A stretch of DNA of 64,000 bases from Bdellovibrionales bacterium RIFOXYC1_FULL_37_79 (GCA_001770015.1 MEQB01000011.1:246009-310008); one strand, 5' to 3'; counted from the stretch's first letter, positions 33,747 through 42,682 are shown. Translations and numbers: made by a program. The notes: generated from the letters alone by a model not told the origin.

Positions 33747-34883
33747 ATGAATGACGAAATTTTGAATATAGGCAAGTTAACTTTTAAAATAGCCTCGCAT
33801 GAGGATAATAGTAAAATTATCAAGTTTTTAAAAATGTGTCCTTCTCATGGACATATGCAAATTGCCCTTGATCGTGGCCCTCATTTTTTTGAAGCCATGG
33901 AAGTGGAAGGTTTGATCAACCTACCGGTTATCTGTATAGACAGTACTACCAGTCAAATTGTATCCATGGGTAGTATTTCTGAAAAGAAATGTTTTCTTAA
34001 TAATTGTGAGCATCCGATCGGTTATCTTTCCAGTCTTCGTTCTCTACCAGAAGTTCAAAGAAGCACCCTTCTTGCCAGAGGCTATCAATTCTTTTATCAA
34101 ATTCACAGAAAACTTGAATGCAAAATATATGTGACCACTATACTTGAGGATAATTATAACGCCATAAAAGTGTTAACCTCGAGAAAAGCTGGATTACCTG
34201 CCTATAATGATTGGGGAAGAATCCATACTTTAATGGTGAAAATTGGCAAAAACACCTGGAAAGCAAAAAATGGGCTCACCTACGAAAGGGCCAAAATAGA
34301 AGATATTCCTGATATTCTCAATTTAATAAAAAGTGAATCGCAAAAAAGACAATTTGTAACGTCATATAGCGAAGATCATCTTATCTCTAAAACGGGACTT
34401 CTGCGGGGACTTGATGTGGGTGATATCCGATTGCTAAGATCAAACGGTAAAATTGTAGCGTTAACTGGGATTTGGAATCAAAACGCTTTTCGTCGTTGGC
34501 ACGTTGTCAGGTATTCATCTTCATTCATGTTCCTAAAAATGATCTGGAATCAATATGCTAAAATTTCAAGATATCCACGATTTCCAGATGAAGCGGAGAT
34601 AATTGATTATCGCTTCCTTTCATTTCTTACCATTTTGAATAATAATGTGGATTATCTTGAAACCTTGCTTTTTTACATTTGGAAGGAATTTAATTTAAAA
34701 AGACCCAATCCACTTGCCATGATTGCTCTGCATGAAAAAGACCCCTTGCTTAAGGTTTTTCAAAAATACCCAAGCTATGATTTAAAAAGCAGGCTCTATG
34801 TGGTCAATTGGCCAAAAGACCAGCAAGCCGTTGCCGATATTAAAAGAGAATTAATTCCGACTATTGAAATAGCTTCTATGTAG
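33747..34883 (+). CDS. GNAT-like acetyltransferase with two related halves
   Basis: The N-terminal half carries a GNAT-type layout: ICIDSTTSQIVSMGSIS as the central strands, then IGYLSSLRSLPEVQRSTLLARGYQFFYQIH as the acetyl-CoA-binding strand-turn-helix. ILEDNYNAIKVLTSRKAG follows as the 'N..a...Y.k.GF'-like end. The second half (LTYERAKIEDIPDILNL onward) restarts a GNAT-like beginning. These proteins transfer acyl groups to amines or similar acceptors. The 378-residue length fits a double GNAT. It is soluble with no signal peptide, divergent from the exported gene by 137 bases, and overlaps the next convergent gene by 33 bases. The acceptor is unknown. Confidence 0.7.
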   Translation: MNDEILNIGKLTFKIASHEDNSKIIKFLKMCPSHGHMQIALDRGPHFFEAMEVEGLINLPVICIDSTTSQIVSMGSISEKKCFLNNCEHPIGYLSSLRSLPEVQRSTLLARGYQFFYQIHRKLECKIYVTTILEDNYNAIKVLTSRKAGLPAYNDWGRIHTLMVKIGKNTWKAKNGLTYERAKIEDIPDILNLIKSESQKRQFVTSYSEDHLISKTGLLRGLDVGDIRLLRSNGKIVALTGIWNQNAFRRWHVVRYSSSFMFLKMIWNQYAKISRYPRFPDEAEIIDYRFLSFLTILNNNVDYLETLLFYIWKEFNLKRPNPLAMIALHEKDPLLKVFQKYPSYDLKSRLYVVNWPKDQQAVADIKRELIPTIEIASM

Positions 34884-35615
34884 CGATTCTTTTTTCCGGC
34901 TTGTTAAAAAGTATTTTTTCAAATGAAATAGAAAATCGGTGACTGAAATTCGGCAGACACAAGCCAGCTCAACTCCCTTTTGGTAGTCGGGATTCATTCT
35001 GAGAAAATATTGAACATCTGGATTTAATTCGTCCCGGTGGGAAATCGTGGCAAAGTTTTGCTTTACGGCCCCCTTGGAACTTATAAACTTGATAATACCT
35101 TGATCCTTTTTAAAATCACTTCTATACTTTCTCTCATAAAATTCATTTAAAATATTGGTTATATGATCTGGAGTAGGTCTTTCCCTATGTGGATATGCCT
35201 CCTTAAAATTGTTGATCATCATTAAATAGGTTTTGTGGCCCTTGCTGATCAAGAACCAGTAAAGAGGTCTCCAAAAATATAAAAGTCGAGTTTTTAAAAT
35301 GTAAAAGAAAAAAGCCACCTGCAAGGCCTTGCTGCCCCAATAGTCTCGGTGTACAACGGTGTCACCGGAAAACAAAGCTGTAATGGTTTGTTCTTTGGTT
35401 TTAAGTTTTTCTTGTAGTATTGTGCTAAATCCAATTACTTTGCCGGTTTTTTTATTAAAGATGAATAGGACGTGGGTTTTTTCAGATAAATCAAAAACAA
35501 ATTGTTCCTTAGAAACGTCGTCATAATATTCTCGAAAAAGATCAAACATCTGAGCTTTAAGTTTCTCATCGATTTTTTTTACAAGTATTTCCTTTACTGA
35601 TAACTTTTCTTTCAA
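34851..35615 (-). CDS. GNAT-fold-like protein of unknown specificity
   Basis: The N-terminal 130 residues resemble an acyltransferase fold: MFDLFREYYDDVSKEQF, VLFIFNKKTGKVIGFSTI (strands 2-4) and ALFSGDTVVHRDYWGSKALQVAFF, which reads like a CoA-binding V..xxRGxG/A-type turn (HRDYWGSKA). The rest is basic (KKYFLTSRKKESLHRS) without a known motif. There is no signal peptide; a hydrophobic stretch FFFYILKTRLLYFWRPLYWFLI may touch the membrane, so the substrate could be a lipid. It is convergent with the double-GNAT gene. I consider an acyltransferase likely but not certain. Confidence 0.55.
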   Translation of the reverse strand: MKEKLSVKEILVKKIDEKLKAQMFDLFREYYDDVSKEQFVFDLSEKTHVLFIFNKKTGKVIGFSTILQEKLKTKEQTITALFSGDTVVHRDYWGSKALQVAFFFYILKTRLLYFWRPLYWFLISKGHKTYLMMINNFKEAYPHRERPTPDHITNILNEFYERKYRSDFKKDQGIIKFISSKGAVKQNFATISHRDELNPDVQYFLRMNPDYQKGVELACVCRISVTDFLFHLKKYFLTSRKKESLHRSYFNSRN

Positions 35616-35713
35616 TTTATTCTCACCAATATGTTTATAGAGTAGAATTATTTTACTAAATTATTTTGTAAAAGTATTTGATAAAAATCAAGATTAACTG
35701 TCTCACTATAGCG

Positions 35714-36446
35714 TTAATGTAGTTCAAGCCAGAAACTGTCGTATTCTTCCAAAGCTAGAATAATTTTATTGCCCTTTTTTTCGTAATGAATCATTTTTCC
35801 CGAGAGAGCATCCCGCAAAACCCCAGAGGAAGGTAATTGGTTGGCAAATTGTTGGGGAAGTTGCAGAGTGCTTTTGATTTTGTCACCCGATAGGTTATTT
35901 ACCATTAATAAATTATCATTTGCTTGAGACATGATCCAGGATAGTGTTTCTTTGTTATTGGATTTTATGGCAATTTGCTTTCCGTCCCAAACCGCACGAT
36001 GTTCATTTCTGGTTTGGACAATTTCACGAATATATTTGTAAGTCTGTGACTCAACATCAGGCTTTCCTGTATTAGCTCCTTCCCTGGCATTGTCGAAACT
36101 TTCTTGTAAAACTTCACCTCTATTTGCTTCTCTTCCATCGTAGGGAAGAGTGGTGTCAAGGCCGACTCTTTCCTCATATTTTTTAGCACGAGGAAGATGT
36201 TGGGGAATTGGAATATCGTTGGCATCCATATAGGCCTTTCTCTCCTTGGCAAGTTGAATCATGTTATCAATATCGTTGGCAGCAGCTATTTCATCACCAT
36301 AATAACCGTTTGTAATCGATAACATATTCTTTATTGATAGTCCTTTGACTAAGATCTAATAAGCACTTACTGATTGGCGATGCAAATCCGGCCGATGAAA
36401 TCAGCAGAATAATAATCAATCCAAATAAAATTTTATAATTTAACAT
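35714..36446 (-). pseudogene. remnant of a secreted GH13 alpha-amylase-type gene
   Basis: Two pieces of one gene survive in different frames. From 36446 an ATG with GAGAGGATA upstream encodes a signal peptide (MLNYKILFGLIIILLISSAG and onward) and stops after about 46 codons. From 36325 another frame encodes the C-terminal end of a GH13 glycosidase: GYYGDEI (the end of the catalytic barrel), LPYDGREANRGEV, YKYIREIVQTRNEHRA and a beta-sandwich tail ending FWLELH. Nearly all the catalytic barrel is missing, so an internal deletion removed it and shifted the frame. A separate downstream start giving a 203-residue fragment is possible but would lack activity. Confidence 0.75.
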
Positions 36447-36656
36447 TATCCTCTCTACCAATCAGCTGTAAGTAAATTAGCTTTATGCCGGCTAATCGGG
36501 CAGTAAAATTTAATCTTTAACGATGGATATGCTCAGGTATCAGGTATATTTTCTGAAAAACTAAAACAGTCAACCTTTATGATATATACGAGAAAATATT
36601 TTATTTTTCTAAACGAAGCAGTTTAAAGTAATCAATAAATTGACGATAAGCCTTTT

Positions 36657-38159
36657 GTGAAAATTATAATTTTTACTTTATTTCTGTTTATGCATATTGA
36701 ATTATATGCACAGAAAAATTCCTTTCAAGATAGTCATGAGTTGCTTATTATCAACGGTGGTGGTTCACCAAGTGAAAATTATGAATCTTTTGAAAAGGAT
36801 ATTTTAAGTCTTGCCAATTTTTTTGATAAGCGATTATCAATCGTTATTTTAAATGCTGGAGGCGTTGACACAGAAGTAAAAAAATTTGAATCAAGTGAAC
36901 TTCTTCAAAGAGATGCAGTTGGCAAATTAGAATCTTTTCCTTCAACTTTAAAAAAAAATGCGCTTGTGGCAATTAAATATAATGTTCACAAGGTTTTTAA
37001 AGCAGCAAAAGAGAAGAAAACAAAATATTTAACTGTGTATTGGCGTGACCATGGTAGTCCGCAGGGGTTCAGACTTTGGAGGGATCGTATAAGTTATAAG
37101 GAACTACAGACACTTAATGGTTCTTTTCCCCAAGATACACTTATTCGAAGTATTCATGACCACTGTTTTTCAGGAAGAGGGCTTGTGGATGCAACAAGGA
37201 AAATTCCTTCCAAAATAGAAGAACTATCCAATTTCCTTGAACAGTATTATTTTAAGAATAGATGTGGTTTTGCTTCGTCTGCACCTGAGGAAATTAGTTA
37301 TACAGGTGAGATTTCAATGGAGAATTTTCTTAAAACAAGAAATAAAACATCCAATTTTTCACTTAGTGATATTAAAGAAAATACGAATACAAAACACCAT
37401 ACACCGTTTTTAACAAGCGATCTTTTCATGGATGATGTAATGCAAGTCGTATGTGATAATCAAGAATTTTTCAATGTGGAATATTCGATCAAGGAAATCA
37501 ATAACGATTATGCTCAATTAGAATGTAACAATCACCCAAATGACCTTAGAAATGCCATAAAAAATTATTGCAATAATAATCTCCTGGAAGCTAATAAAAA
37601 ATTAATTGAAAAGGAGAAGCGTATAATGATGGTTACAGATGACTGGGAAGGGCTTAAGCATAAAATTGAAAATAATTTTATGAAAAAGAAATTCACTGAT
37701 CAATGGCAAACATTTCAAACAGCATTAAGCCAGTTGGAAAAATCATATGCCTCCATGCTTTTATTAAAAGAAAAAATATCTGAGAGCGAAATAAAGGAAT
37801 TGATATCTAAAGTAGAGCAGGCCCGACTAGAATATGATAAATCTTTTCAATTAGTTGAGCATACAAATGAATATGATATTTTTTTTCAAAAATCCCAGGT
37901 GGAGTTGCTTGATCAATATTCAAGATATAGGGATTGGGTCAAAGAAGAAAAAGTAGAATTGAGCAGTCCTATAGCTATGTCTTATTACTTGTACAGCGAA
38001 ATCTATCATTCGATACAAATGGAACGTGTGTTGATGTCCAAGAAGATTGAGAAAACAAAACAAGAATTGATGGATCAATTATTGAAGCGAAGTGATTTAA
38101 AAAAAGAAAAGGAACTTTATGAAGCTATTAAACGCTGTGAAGAGAGTCCTATCGGCTAG
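36657..38159 (+). CDS. exported caspase-like (C13/clan CD) cysteine peptidase
   Basis: GTG start followed by MKIIIFTLFLFMHIELYA, a signal peptide. The peptidase domain (about 27-235) has the strand LLIINGGGSPSEN, the His motif TVYWRDHGSPQG (His132), the Cys motif SIHDHCFSGRG (Cys170) and CGFASSAPEE. This is the His-Gly and His-x-Cys pattern of legumain/caspase-type enzymes. After it come about 260 residues of helical, charged, probably coiled-coil sequence (QTALSQLEKSYASMLLLKEK and similar). It would act in the periplasm or outside, cutting after a specific residue. The next gene overlaps its end by 41 bases. Confidence 0.82.
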   Translation: MKIIIFTLFLFMHIELYAQKNSFQDSHELLIINGGGSPSENYESFEKDILSLANFFDKRLSIVILNAGGVDTEVKKFESSELLQRDAVGKLESFPSTLKKNALVAIKYNVHKVFKAAKEKKTKYLTVYWRDHGSPQGFRLWRDRISYKELQTLNGSFPQDTLIRSIHDHCFSGRGLVDATRKIPSKIEELSNFLEQYYFKNRCGFASSAPEEISYTGEISMENFLKTRNKTSNFSLSDIKENTNTKHHTPFLTSDLFMDDVMQVVCDNQEFFNVEYSIKEINNDYAQLECNNHPNDLRNAIKNYCNNNLLEANKKLIEKEKRIMMVTDDWEGLKHKIENNFMKKKFTDQWQTFQTALSQLEKSYASMLLLKEKISESEIKELISKVEQARLEYDKSFQLVEHTNEYDIFFQKSQVELLDQYSRYRDWVKEEKVELSSPIAMSYYLYSEIYHSIQMERVLMSKKIEKTKQELMDQLLKRSDLKKEKELYEAIKRCEESPIG

Positions 38160-38529
38160 CCTGATATTTTATATTTTATTGTTTGCTGATGTGCTGGCCT
38201 GTCCAGAATTTTCATGTGGTACTCACCAGATTCATGGAAAATTACTGCAAAATGATGCAGGACTATTCGTTATTTCCGTTTTTTCCGAAGGCTTTCGTTG
38301 TGAATTTATATTATTGGGAGGAAGCTTTGATGAGAAAGTATCACATGTAAATACCACTGTTTCTGCTGTTATATATGTCCCAAGAACGATAACAGACAAT
38401 GAGAGTCCTTTTGTTTTTTTTCAAAATTTTATGGATACCCCGAAAGCTGATTTTAAATTTAAAAAAATAACAGATGAACCTTGCAAGTTGCAAGAAAAAT
38501 ATAAGGCAGATTCCGGTTCTGATGCATAA
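38119..38529 (+). CDS. small exported protein, possibly a lipoprotein
   Basis: The ATG at 38119, with AAGGAA 5 bases upstream, lies inside the end of the peptidase gene (a 41-base overlap in a different frame). The product begins MKLLNAVKRVLSASLIFYIL and continues LFADVLA-C, so cleavage before Cys is possible (a weak lipobox, VLAC). The mature part has four Cys residues in all and a strand-rich pattern (GLFVISVFSEGFRCEFILLGG). No family is recognised. Co-expression with the caspase-like peptidase suggests it is an inhibitor, partner or substrate; this is inference. Confidence 0.6.
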   Translation: MKLLNAVKRVLSASLIFYILLFADVLACPEFSCGTHQIHGKLLQNDAGLFVISVFSEGFRCEFILLGGSFDEKVSHVNTTVSAVIYVPRTITDNESPFVFFQNFMDTPKADFKFKKITDEPCKLQEKYKADSGSDA

Positions 38530-38681
38530 TATGAAAAATCAGCCTAGAGCTTATCAATCTTAACATTTTAAGGAACTTTATTAACTTTTGAGTCGATTGG
38601 TTCAAGAATTGCCAAAAATTCTATATAATACTTGTGGCCCTACATGGAATTGAACCACAAATTGAGCATTAAGGGAGAAAG

Positions 38682-38831
38682 ATGAAAAAAAGTGAAAGAG
38701 AGATAATACAGGTAGCAATAGATGAAGTAAGGAAACAGATAAAAATAGCAATAGCCGAAGTAGACCTGAACCACAAAATAAAAATGCAGATGTTGTTAAC
38801 GAAATTAATCAAAATCAGGGATGGCACCTAG
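38682..38831 (+). CDS. 49-residue protein of unknown function
   Basis: An excellent AAGGGAGAAAG site precedes the ATG. The product MKKSEREIIQVAIDEVRKQ continues through a Lys/Ile-rich helix and ends LIKIRDGT. It is amphipathic and basic, with no signal peptide or known motif. It is separated from its neighbours by about 150 and 75 bases. Good ribosome site and codon pattern make translation plausible. Confidence 0.5.
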   Translation: MKKSEREIIQVAIDEVRKQIKIAIAEVDLNHKIKMQMLLTKLIKIRDGT

Positions 38832-38905
38832 TGTGCCGTATTAAAGAAGTCGGATATTAAAGAAATAAATGAATTTAACCGATTAGAACAATGAAGGGGT
38901 ATTTT

Positions 38906-39121
38906 ATGAAAAAAACATCAGTTTTGGCCACTAAATTAGAAAATTTATTTGTAGTAATTAATGACATGATTCAAACAAAAGATGATGTTTATGCTTATAC
39001 TATCGCCATGATTCAAGAGGCATTTGAAAAACACGGGGAATCTATCAAAATTGATGAGTTTATTGATTACGTTGAGCAATCAATAAACGAAGCAAAAAAA
39101 CACAGAAAAAAAGTTGCGTAA
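38906..39121 (+). CDS. 71-residue helical protein of unknown function
   Basis: I prefer the ATG at 38906 (MKKTSVLATKLENLF), preceded by AGGGG at 7 bases. The in-frame ATG at 38891 lacks a site and would place that site within the gene. The product is helical with a hydrophobic first half (VVINDMIQTKDDVYAYTIAM) and a basic end (NEAKKHRKKVA). No family is recognised. It may be paired with the 49-residue gene 75 bases upstream. Confidence 0.5.
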   Translation: MKKTSVLATKLENLFVVINDMIQTKDDVYAYTIAMIQEAFEKHGESIKIDEFIDYVEQSINEAKKHRKKVA

Positions 39122-39184
39122 ATTTATTAATTCTTTACTTTAAGTCGATAAACATCACATATAAATAAATTTACGGCACAAATA

Positions 39185-39257
39185 CCATGTTCTGAGTGTG
39201 GATTTTTAATTTCCTCAAAAGGCGGACAAATGTTCAAAATGTGGGCGCAATTTTTGA
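39185..39257 (+). pseudogene. frameshifted four-cysteine zinc-ribbon remnant
   Basis: One frame reads PCSECGFLISSK and the next reads CSKCGRNF before a stop. Removing one base near 39221-39225 (AAAAGGCGG) would join them into a Cys-x2-Cys...Cys-x2-Cys zinc ribbon. No good start codon is seen upstream, so it is probably the broken tail of a small zinc-ribbon gene. The remaining 39122-39404 interval contains nothing else that I can name except AT-rich DNA and the motif at 39361. Confidence 0.4.
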
Positions 39258-39404
39258 AATGAGTCATTTTTTATAAATAGTTTTTCATGCCCACAATACA
39301 AGTCAAAATATACTATAAACGGTCCGAATCACATAAAAGATCGAATTGTTATAATTAAATCTAAACGAAGCGTGCAAAAGAAACGATAAGGCAGAGGTAG
39401 AGGA

Positions 39405-41912
39405 GTGATTGGTTTGGAAGAAAAAAATGATAGCAATTTAGATGTGCAGGATAATGACAAAAAGTTGATTTACATTTTCAATAGCCAGGGAATTCGCTCA
39501 GAGTCGTTTATTAGCACCATGAATGATTTTAAGAAGGATGCTGCCTTCGAGATAACCGTTTGTGATTATGTTGATGATATTATTCAGATGTCTGCGGTCA
39601 ATCCTTGTATGATCATATTTGCAGCGGTAACCTCCAAAGCAGACGTGGTCGAGATAATCAAATTGCTGACGAAATTAAAATCTTTTATCAAAATGAATTT
39701 TGTTAAAGTGCTACTTTTTAATTATGTAAAGGGAGGCAAGATTGAACAACTTTTTAGAAAGCACGGAGTGGGGGAATTTTTAGAGGATGCGATAAATGCC
39801 AAGTCGCTGGGGTATAAAATTAATTTAATGTTGAAGGCCATTGAAACCAATTATAAAAAATATAAGGATCAAAGAAAAATCGAAAAAGAAGTCAAAACAT
39901 TTCACAGCAATTCTGATCCCTTTAGTATTTTAAAATTTGTAAAACCAATTAATCAGCAATTTGAGATTTGGTCCATTGAGAATAAAAAGAAACTGACTTT
40001 TTTTAATGGTTCGTGGGAGATCGAAGTAGGTGGGCCCAGTATTAAACTGGGCGAATGGAAGGAAGGTGGTGGAGAAAATGATTTAAAGGTTTGGCAATGG
40101 AAATTCTTTGACGAAACACTCAACGATGAATTTTCCCCGGAAGGGATGTGGACCTTCGAGGGAAAAAAACCCGAATATTATACGGCCAGCAGTAATTGGA
40201 AATTTTCATCCAAGGCGCCCAATTTTTATTTTACTTCCGAGCTTACCACAACCTTTAAAATTGAATTTGAAGAAGAGAGTATGCAAATTGCCAAAGATTC
40301 CAGACTTTTGCAAACCAACTTGAGTCAACTGAAAACTCTTTCATCCTTGCTTGAGGATAAGAGTGCTACACCAGAAGACATCAAAGCCTTGCTTAGCGGG
40401 GAAAAAGAAAAACCCGTTGAAGCTTATGATAAGGGCAAGAGCCTGGGGACTGAGCAGTTGGATGGTTTTTTAGCCGGAGCTGCTACAGGTAAAGTAGAAA
40501 AAATTGATGATAATATGACAGGGCAGTCTTCGGAAAGGGCAGAGGAAATTAATACACTCCAGACCGGCAAAGGTCTTGGGAGAGTGGATCGAATTGATAG
40601 CAATCTCAGAGGAGATGTATCCAGCAGTGCCACTCAAGAGGAGGATCTGTGGAAAACTATTGGCGAGGTTGAAGATCTGGGAGGATATTTAAAAGGGGAT
40701 ATTCAAGAGACTGATAGGGCAGACGGGACTATTTACGGTAAGGTCGATGAGATTGATTATGAAAAAGGTATTATGGAAGGTCTGCAAGACAATAGTTTGA
40801 TGGGAAAAAATAATCCACTCGTTGGTAAAATTAATAGTTCGACGGAGGAGATTAATAAAAGTGATTTAATAAATCAAATTAAGGATGAATTTATATCAGA
40901 TAACTTAAAGGCAGATATTGGTCCAGGTCTTTTGGTTAGAAATAAATATGATGTTAGCACTGAACGAAAACAGAAGGCAAAAGAGGAAATTGAAAAAGAA
41001 AACCAGGCTTTCCAAGAGGAAGAGCGAAAAAGAGAGGCCTTGAGAATTAAGTTAGATCTTAGGGAGAATGATCCCAATATGGCCGGAAATGGCGAGTCTG
41101 CGGACAGGTTGCATACTCATTGGACTGACACGAATCATAAATATAATAGTGATGAGAAAAAATATAATGAATGGGCCCAAAAGACCAGCGACTCGAAAAT
41201 TTCCCCCAATAATATGACGGGTAACGGGGAGAGTGCTGATGATATTGATAAATTCTGGAGAGATCCTCTTCATCAAATGGATTCCCGGGATAAGGAGTAT
41301 CACGGCTGGCAGAAAAACCCTGTGATAAAATCTGATAAGAAAAAAGCTAATCAGGACCTTAATGAAGGGACCCCCGCAGTTGAGGTTGATAAAAATGATC
41401 CCCTTAAAAAGAAAAAAACTTTTTTGAAAAATAGTCTGGGAAGCTGGGTTACAGAAGAGGAATTTTTAGAGGATCTTAAAAACCGGGATGAAAAATCAGA
41501 CAACGTGTTGGAGTTCAAAAGAAAATCTCTGGATGCTGATATACAAGACATCGAGATGAATTTATGTATTTTCAGATATGATGATAAAAATGAAAAACGA
41601 TTGGTGAGCACTGATAAATTGGAAATGATTGATATTTTTGATCGCTACATAATTTTAAAGGATGTGGGTAACGCCTACTGCGTGGGCGAAGATCAGTATT
41701 ATATTAATTTTCAAATCTACTATCAGGAAAAACGGGTGGGATATGAATTAGTTGGTTTTTTAGAGGGATTAACCGAGGATGATAATCAGGTAAAAAGTAT
41801 CACCTTTAATATTGTGGAAGGACAGCAACAACAAATCGGGCAGATTCAAGAAGTTTACGAAAAAAGACAACAGGCCATCGTTTCATTTTTCAAACAGGCA
41901 AAAGGTTATTAA
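39405..41912 (+). CDS. large cytoplasmic protein with a receiver-like N-terminus and internal repeats
   Basis: GTG start with GAGGT 6 bases upstream. Residues 20-145 follow a receiver-like alternation (LIYIFNSQG, PCMIIFAAVTS, VKVLLFNYVKGG, GVGEFLED) without the phosphorylatable Asp pattern. Around 330-460 a motif of the type GKV..ID..M.G recurs (KVEKIDDNMTG, RVDRIDSNLRG, KVDEIDYEKG). At about 560-630 two copies of a unit containing GNGESAD...W.D..H are visible. The C-terminal 130 residues are strand-rich and could be a PilZ-like domain, though no PilZ motif is definite. There is no signal peptide. I infer a regulatory scaffold, perhaps cyclic-di-GMP-related. A strong bidirectional terminator follows. 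Confidence 0.6.
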   Translation: MIGLEEKNDSNLDVQDNDKKLIYIFNSQGIRSESFISTMNDFKKDAAFEITVCDYVDDIIQMSAVNPCMIIFAAVTSKADVVEIIKLLTKLKSFIKMNFVKVLLFNYVKGGKIEQLFRKHGVGEFLEDAINAKSLGYKINLMLKAIETNYKKYKDQRKIEKEVKTFHSNSDPFSILKFVKPINQQFEIWSIENKKKLTFFNGSWEIEVGGPSIKLGEWKEGGGENDLKVWQWKFFDETLNDEFSPEGMWTFEGKKPEYYTASSNWKFSSKAPNFYFTSELTTTFKIEFEEESMQIAKDSRLLQTNLSQLKTLSSLLEDKSATPEDIKALLSGEKEKPVEAYDKGKSLGTEQLDGFLAGAATGKVEKIDDNMTGQSSERAEEINTLQTGKGLGRVDRIDSNLRGDVSSSATQEEDLWKTIGEVEDLGGYLKGDIQETDRADGTIYGKVDEIDYEKGIMEGLQDNSLMGKNNPLVGKINSSTEEINKSDLINQIKDEFISDNLKADIGPGLLVRNKYDVSTERKQKAKEEIEKENQAFQEEERKREALRIKLDLRENDPNMAGNGESADRLHTHWTDTNHKYNSDEKKYNEWAQKTSDSKISPNNMTGNGESADDIDKFWRDPLHQMDSRDKEYHGWQKNPVIKSDKKKANQDLNEGTPAVEVDKNDPLKKKKTFLKNSLGSWVTEEEFLEDLKNRDEKSDNVLEFKRKSLDADIQDIEMNLCIFRYDDKNEKRLVSTDKLEMIDIFDRYIILKDVGNAYCVGEDQYYINFQIYYQEKRVGYELVGFLEGLTEDDNQVKSITFNIVEGQQQQIGQIQEVYEKRQQAIVSFFKQAKGY

Positions 41913-41919
41913 TAAAAAA

Positions 41920-41945
41920 GGCCTGGTAAAAAACCAGGCCCTTTT
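41920..41945. terminator. bidirectional rho-independent terminator
   Basis: GGCCTGG (41920-41926) and CCAGGCC (41934-41940) pair perfectly around a 7-base A-rich loop. CTTTT lies on the right side and six A residues on the left, so it can stop transcripts from both convergent genes. Confidence 0.88.
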
Positions 41946-41995
41946 GACATCGACCATTTTAAATCTAATCAGTAACGTGTATCAATCTTTTGCCA

Positions 41996-42490
41996 TTATT
42001 TTTTAGAAAGTGGTTGATAGCCAGGGTATGGAGGAAAGATTGGGTAAGGCGGATAGACTGGGTAAGGTGGATAGATTGGATAAGGTCGGTATCCCGGCCC
42101 CGGATAAGGTGGATAGATCGGAAAAGGCCTATAACCCGGGAAAGGACGGTGACCAGGGAAAGGCCTAAAACCAGGAAAAGGACGGTGACCTGGAAAAGGT
42201 CGATAACCTGGATAAGGTCGATGACCTGGACGTCGATAGCGGTGACGTTCAGGGGTGGGGTCTGGGGCAACTCCAATTTTTTGTTCCAGTTCGTTTAAGG
42301 CATCTTTTAATTCGTTAATTGATTTTTGAGCATCAGTATTTGAACCACTACCATGCTCTAAATCCTCCACTGATAATTGCACTTTTTCAGCAGTACCAAT
42401 TAGATTTTTAGTCATGTCACTTAATTCTTCTGCGAAAGTTGTCCCGGTAAACATAAACATTGAAAACGTCGTAAGAATTATTTTGTTCAT
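41996..42490 (-). CDS. exported protein with proline-rich PGxRPFP repeats
   Basis: The signal peptide MNKIILTTFSMFMFTGTTFA is followed by a short helical domain (LSDMTKNLIGTAEKVQLSV, INELKDALNELEQKIG). About 75 residues of repeats then follow, of the types PGHRPFP, PGYRPFP and YPPYP, to the end (QPLSKK). The repeat units are 12-18 bases long in DNA and visibly regular at 42010-42235. CGGAGGGAG precedes the ATG. The N-terminal 90 residues closely match the adjacent gene at 42776-43321, so they are tandem paralogues with different C-terminal modules. A sigma-54-type promoter lies 83 bases upstream. Extended, basic and aromatic repeats suggest a surface or cell-wall-binding segment. Confidence 0.75.
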   Translation of the reverse strand: MNKIILTTFSMFMFTGTTFAEELSDMTKNLIGTAEKVQLSVEDLEHGSGSNTDAQKSINELKDALNELEQKIGVAPDPTPERHRYRRPGHRPYPGYRPFPGHRPFPGFRPFPGHRPFPGYRPFPIYPPYPGPGYRPYPIYPPYPVYPPYPIFPPYPGYQPLSKK

Positions 42491-42572
42491 TACTCCCTCC
42501 GTTGTTTTTGTCTCTCTGACAAATAGTTGTGTCTAACCTTAGTGAATCATTACTTGAACAGGCCTATGGCTG

Positions 42573-42589
42573 AGCAAAAATAATGCCAA
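42573..42589 (-). promoter_or_regulatory. sigma-54-type (-24/-12) promoter of the repeat protein
   Basis: Read on the minus strand, TTGGCATTATTTTTGCT fits the 17-base consensus YTGGCACGRNNNTTGCW at the invariant GG and GC and at the spacing. The predicted start gives a leader of about 70 bases. The same element occurs at the same distance before the paralogue at 43405. Confidence 0.7.
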
Positions 42590-42682
42590 TCAAAAAATAT
42601 CAGTTAAATTTTGTTGAATATTTTATTTCAAATACAAGATGCATGGCGTATGGGGATGGTTTTTTTATGGCCTATTTCCAAT

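Noticed and set aside
42010..42235. Regular short repeats read as a CRISPR array
   Set aside because: Units are 12-18 bases, coding and imperfect, with no spacers; they encode PGxRPFP repeats.
41990..42298. Plus-strand ORF rich in Arg and Trp across the repeat gene
   Set aside because: Generated by the repeat sequence on the opposite strand; the minus-strand frame has a signal peptide, ribosome site and promoter.
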